From the NCBI GenBank assembly GCA_019359325.1, contig JAHHHN010000007.1, positions 248,001 through 312,000 of the forward strand: DNA of 64,000 nucleotides, in the 5' to 3' direction. A program made the position numbers and the translations under genes. Source of the stretch: Mojavia pulchra JT2-VF2 (GTDB taxonomy: Bacteria; Cyanobacteriota; Cyanobacteriia; Cyanobacteriales; Nostocaceae). Positions 63,455 to 64,000 of the stretch are shown piece after piece (positions within the stretch are counted from its first letter, which is position 1; the number at the start of each line of letters is the position of its first letter). The notes beneath the pieces are model-generated. The model saw only the letters and a program-made list of their open reading frames with translations. It was not told where the DNA came from and ran no database searches.

Positions 63455-64000
63455 GTGCAAGAAGATTTTAGGCTAATTGTTGATTTAGTTTCAGTTCTCG
63501 CCGTCGCAGCCTGTGGCGGACTGTTAGCGGCGCTGTTACGACAACCTGTTTTGCTAGGTTACCTCATCGGCGGGATGATTGTCGGGCCAGCTGGGCTGGG
63601 ATTGATAAAAGAAGTTATTCAAGTAGAAACTCTGGCTCAGTTTGGGGTCGCCTTTTTGTTATTTGCCTTGGGAGTTGAGTTTTCTTTTGCGGAACTTAAG
63701 AAGGTAAAAGCGATCGCCCTTGGAGGAGGAGGGCTACAGATTGCCCTAACAATTCTGATCACAGTTGTGGTATGTGGAATAACTGGAGCGTGGGGAGCCT
63801 TACCTGCTAAGGGCGTATTTTTGGGGTCAATTCTGTCTTTATCTTCAACAGCAGTTGTCCTCAAATGCTTAATGGAGCGTAACGAAACGGAAACACCTCA
63901 TGGACAGGTGATGTTGGGCATTTTGGTAGTGCAGGACTTAGCACTAGGACTAATGTTAGCAGTCCTACCAGCCCTCCATGAACCAGGTGAAGCTATTGGC
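63455..64000 (+). CDS. Kef-type cation:proton antiporter (CPA2), N-terminal part, runs off the window
   Basis: From GTG at 63455 the frame stays open to the end of the window (182 codons). It reads FRLIVDLVSVLAVAACGGLL, LLRQPVLLGYLIGGMIVGPA, QFGVAFLLFALGVEFSFAEL, LSLSSTAVVLKCLMER and GQVMLGILVVQDLALGLML. These are the first five to six helices of the KefB/CPA2 family, including the S-S-T-A-V and VQD-LA signature of the ion site. It exports K+ or exchanges Na+/H+ at the membrane. C-terminal regulatory domains are outside the window. Confidence 0.9.
   Translation, partial: MQEDFRLIVDLVSVLAVAACGGLLAALLRQPVLLGYLIGGMIVGPAGLGLIKEVIQVETLAQFGVAFLLFALGVEFSFAELKKVKAIALGGGGLQIALTILITVVVCGITGAWGALPAKGVFLGSILSLSSTAVVLKCLMERNETETPHGQVMLGILVVQDLALGLMLAVLPALHEPGEAIG

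Overview
The window comes from a filamentous, probably heterocyst-forming cyanobacterium close to Nostoc/Anabaena. The evidence is the many HIP1 octamers (GCGATCGC), a DnaE N-half ending in a naturally split intein, an adjacent pair of flavodiiron genes in the flv3B-flv1B arrangement, ThrC followed by a MoaD/ThiS-like gene, a TPR-CHAT protein, and a high density of MITEs, tandem repeats and decayed genes.

Layout. 0-4.2 kb is a toxin-antitoxin and nuclease zone: the end of a DUF790 nuclease, a VapBC pair, a PD-(D/E)XK exonuclease, and a DUF433/DUF5615 module broken by an IS5-like remnant. 4.5-9.2 kb holds a conserved protein of unknown function, a SnoaL-like protein, a Ro/TROVE-like protein with a C-terminal vWA domain, and directly upstream of it three copies of an ~82-nt element that folds like a cloverleaf (candidate Y-RNA-like RNAs). 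9.7-13.4 kb is the flavodiiron pair. 14-18 kb has a membrane protein, an HPP-family nitrite transporter candidate, MITEs and two gene fragments. 18-30.6 kb carries dnaE-N, a SUKH-like protein, a 2OG-Fe(II) oxygenase, a TPR-CHAT protein, clpS-DUF2103 and a GH13 amylase. 30.6-39.9 kb has a gene-poor stretch with several strong stem-loops, then ddl, an acyltransferase, a CPBP protease, a COQ4-like/TetR divergent pair, and a GC-rich Crp-like gene that looks acquired and is interrupted by a stop. 39.9-42.8 kb is the remnant of a large malectin/Calx-beta/propeller protein.

43.9-55.5 kb is the most unusual metabolic block. All genes are on the minus strand: three Rieske oxygenases, an AurF-like diiron oxygenase, a ferritin-like diiron protein, a 2Fe-2S ferredoxin, a sterol-desaturase-type hydroxylase, an Mpo1-like protein and a possible GNAT. 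No scaffold-building enzyme is visible. A partial tandem duplication of the AurF-ferredoxin module lies inside it, and a GIY-YIG + DGQHR (DndB-like) pair is embedded in it. 55.4-64 kb has an HNH nuclease, more toxin-antitoxin loci (one dead), a D-aminoacylase-type amidohydrolase, thrC-moaD, a dead APS kinase fragment, and the start of a Kef-type antiporter.

Four tandem arrays, each of 11-12 units of 21 bp (231-252 bp in total), are scattered through the window. Two of them belong to the same sequence family in opposite orientation. Several genes are split by a single in-frame stop with the downstream frame intact. The stops are mixed TAG and TGA, which points to pseudogene formation rather than recoding. 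Family assignments are from reading translations by eye, without a database search.
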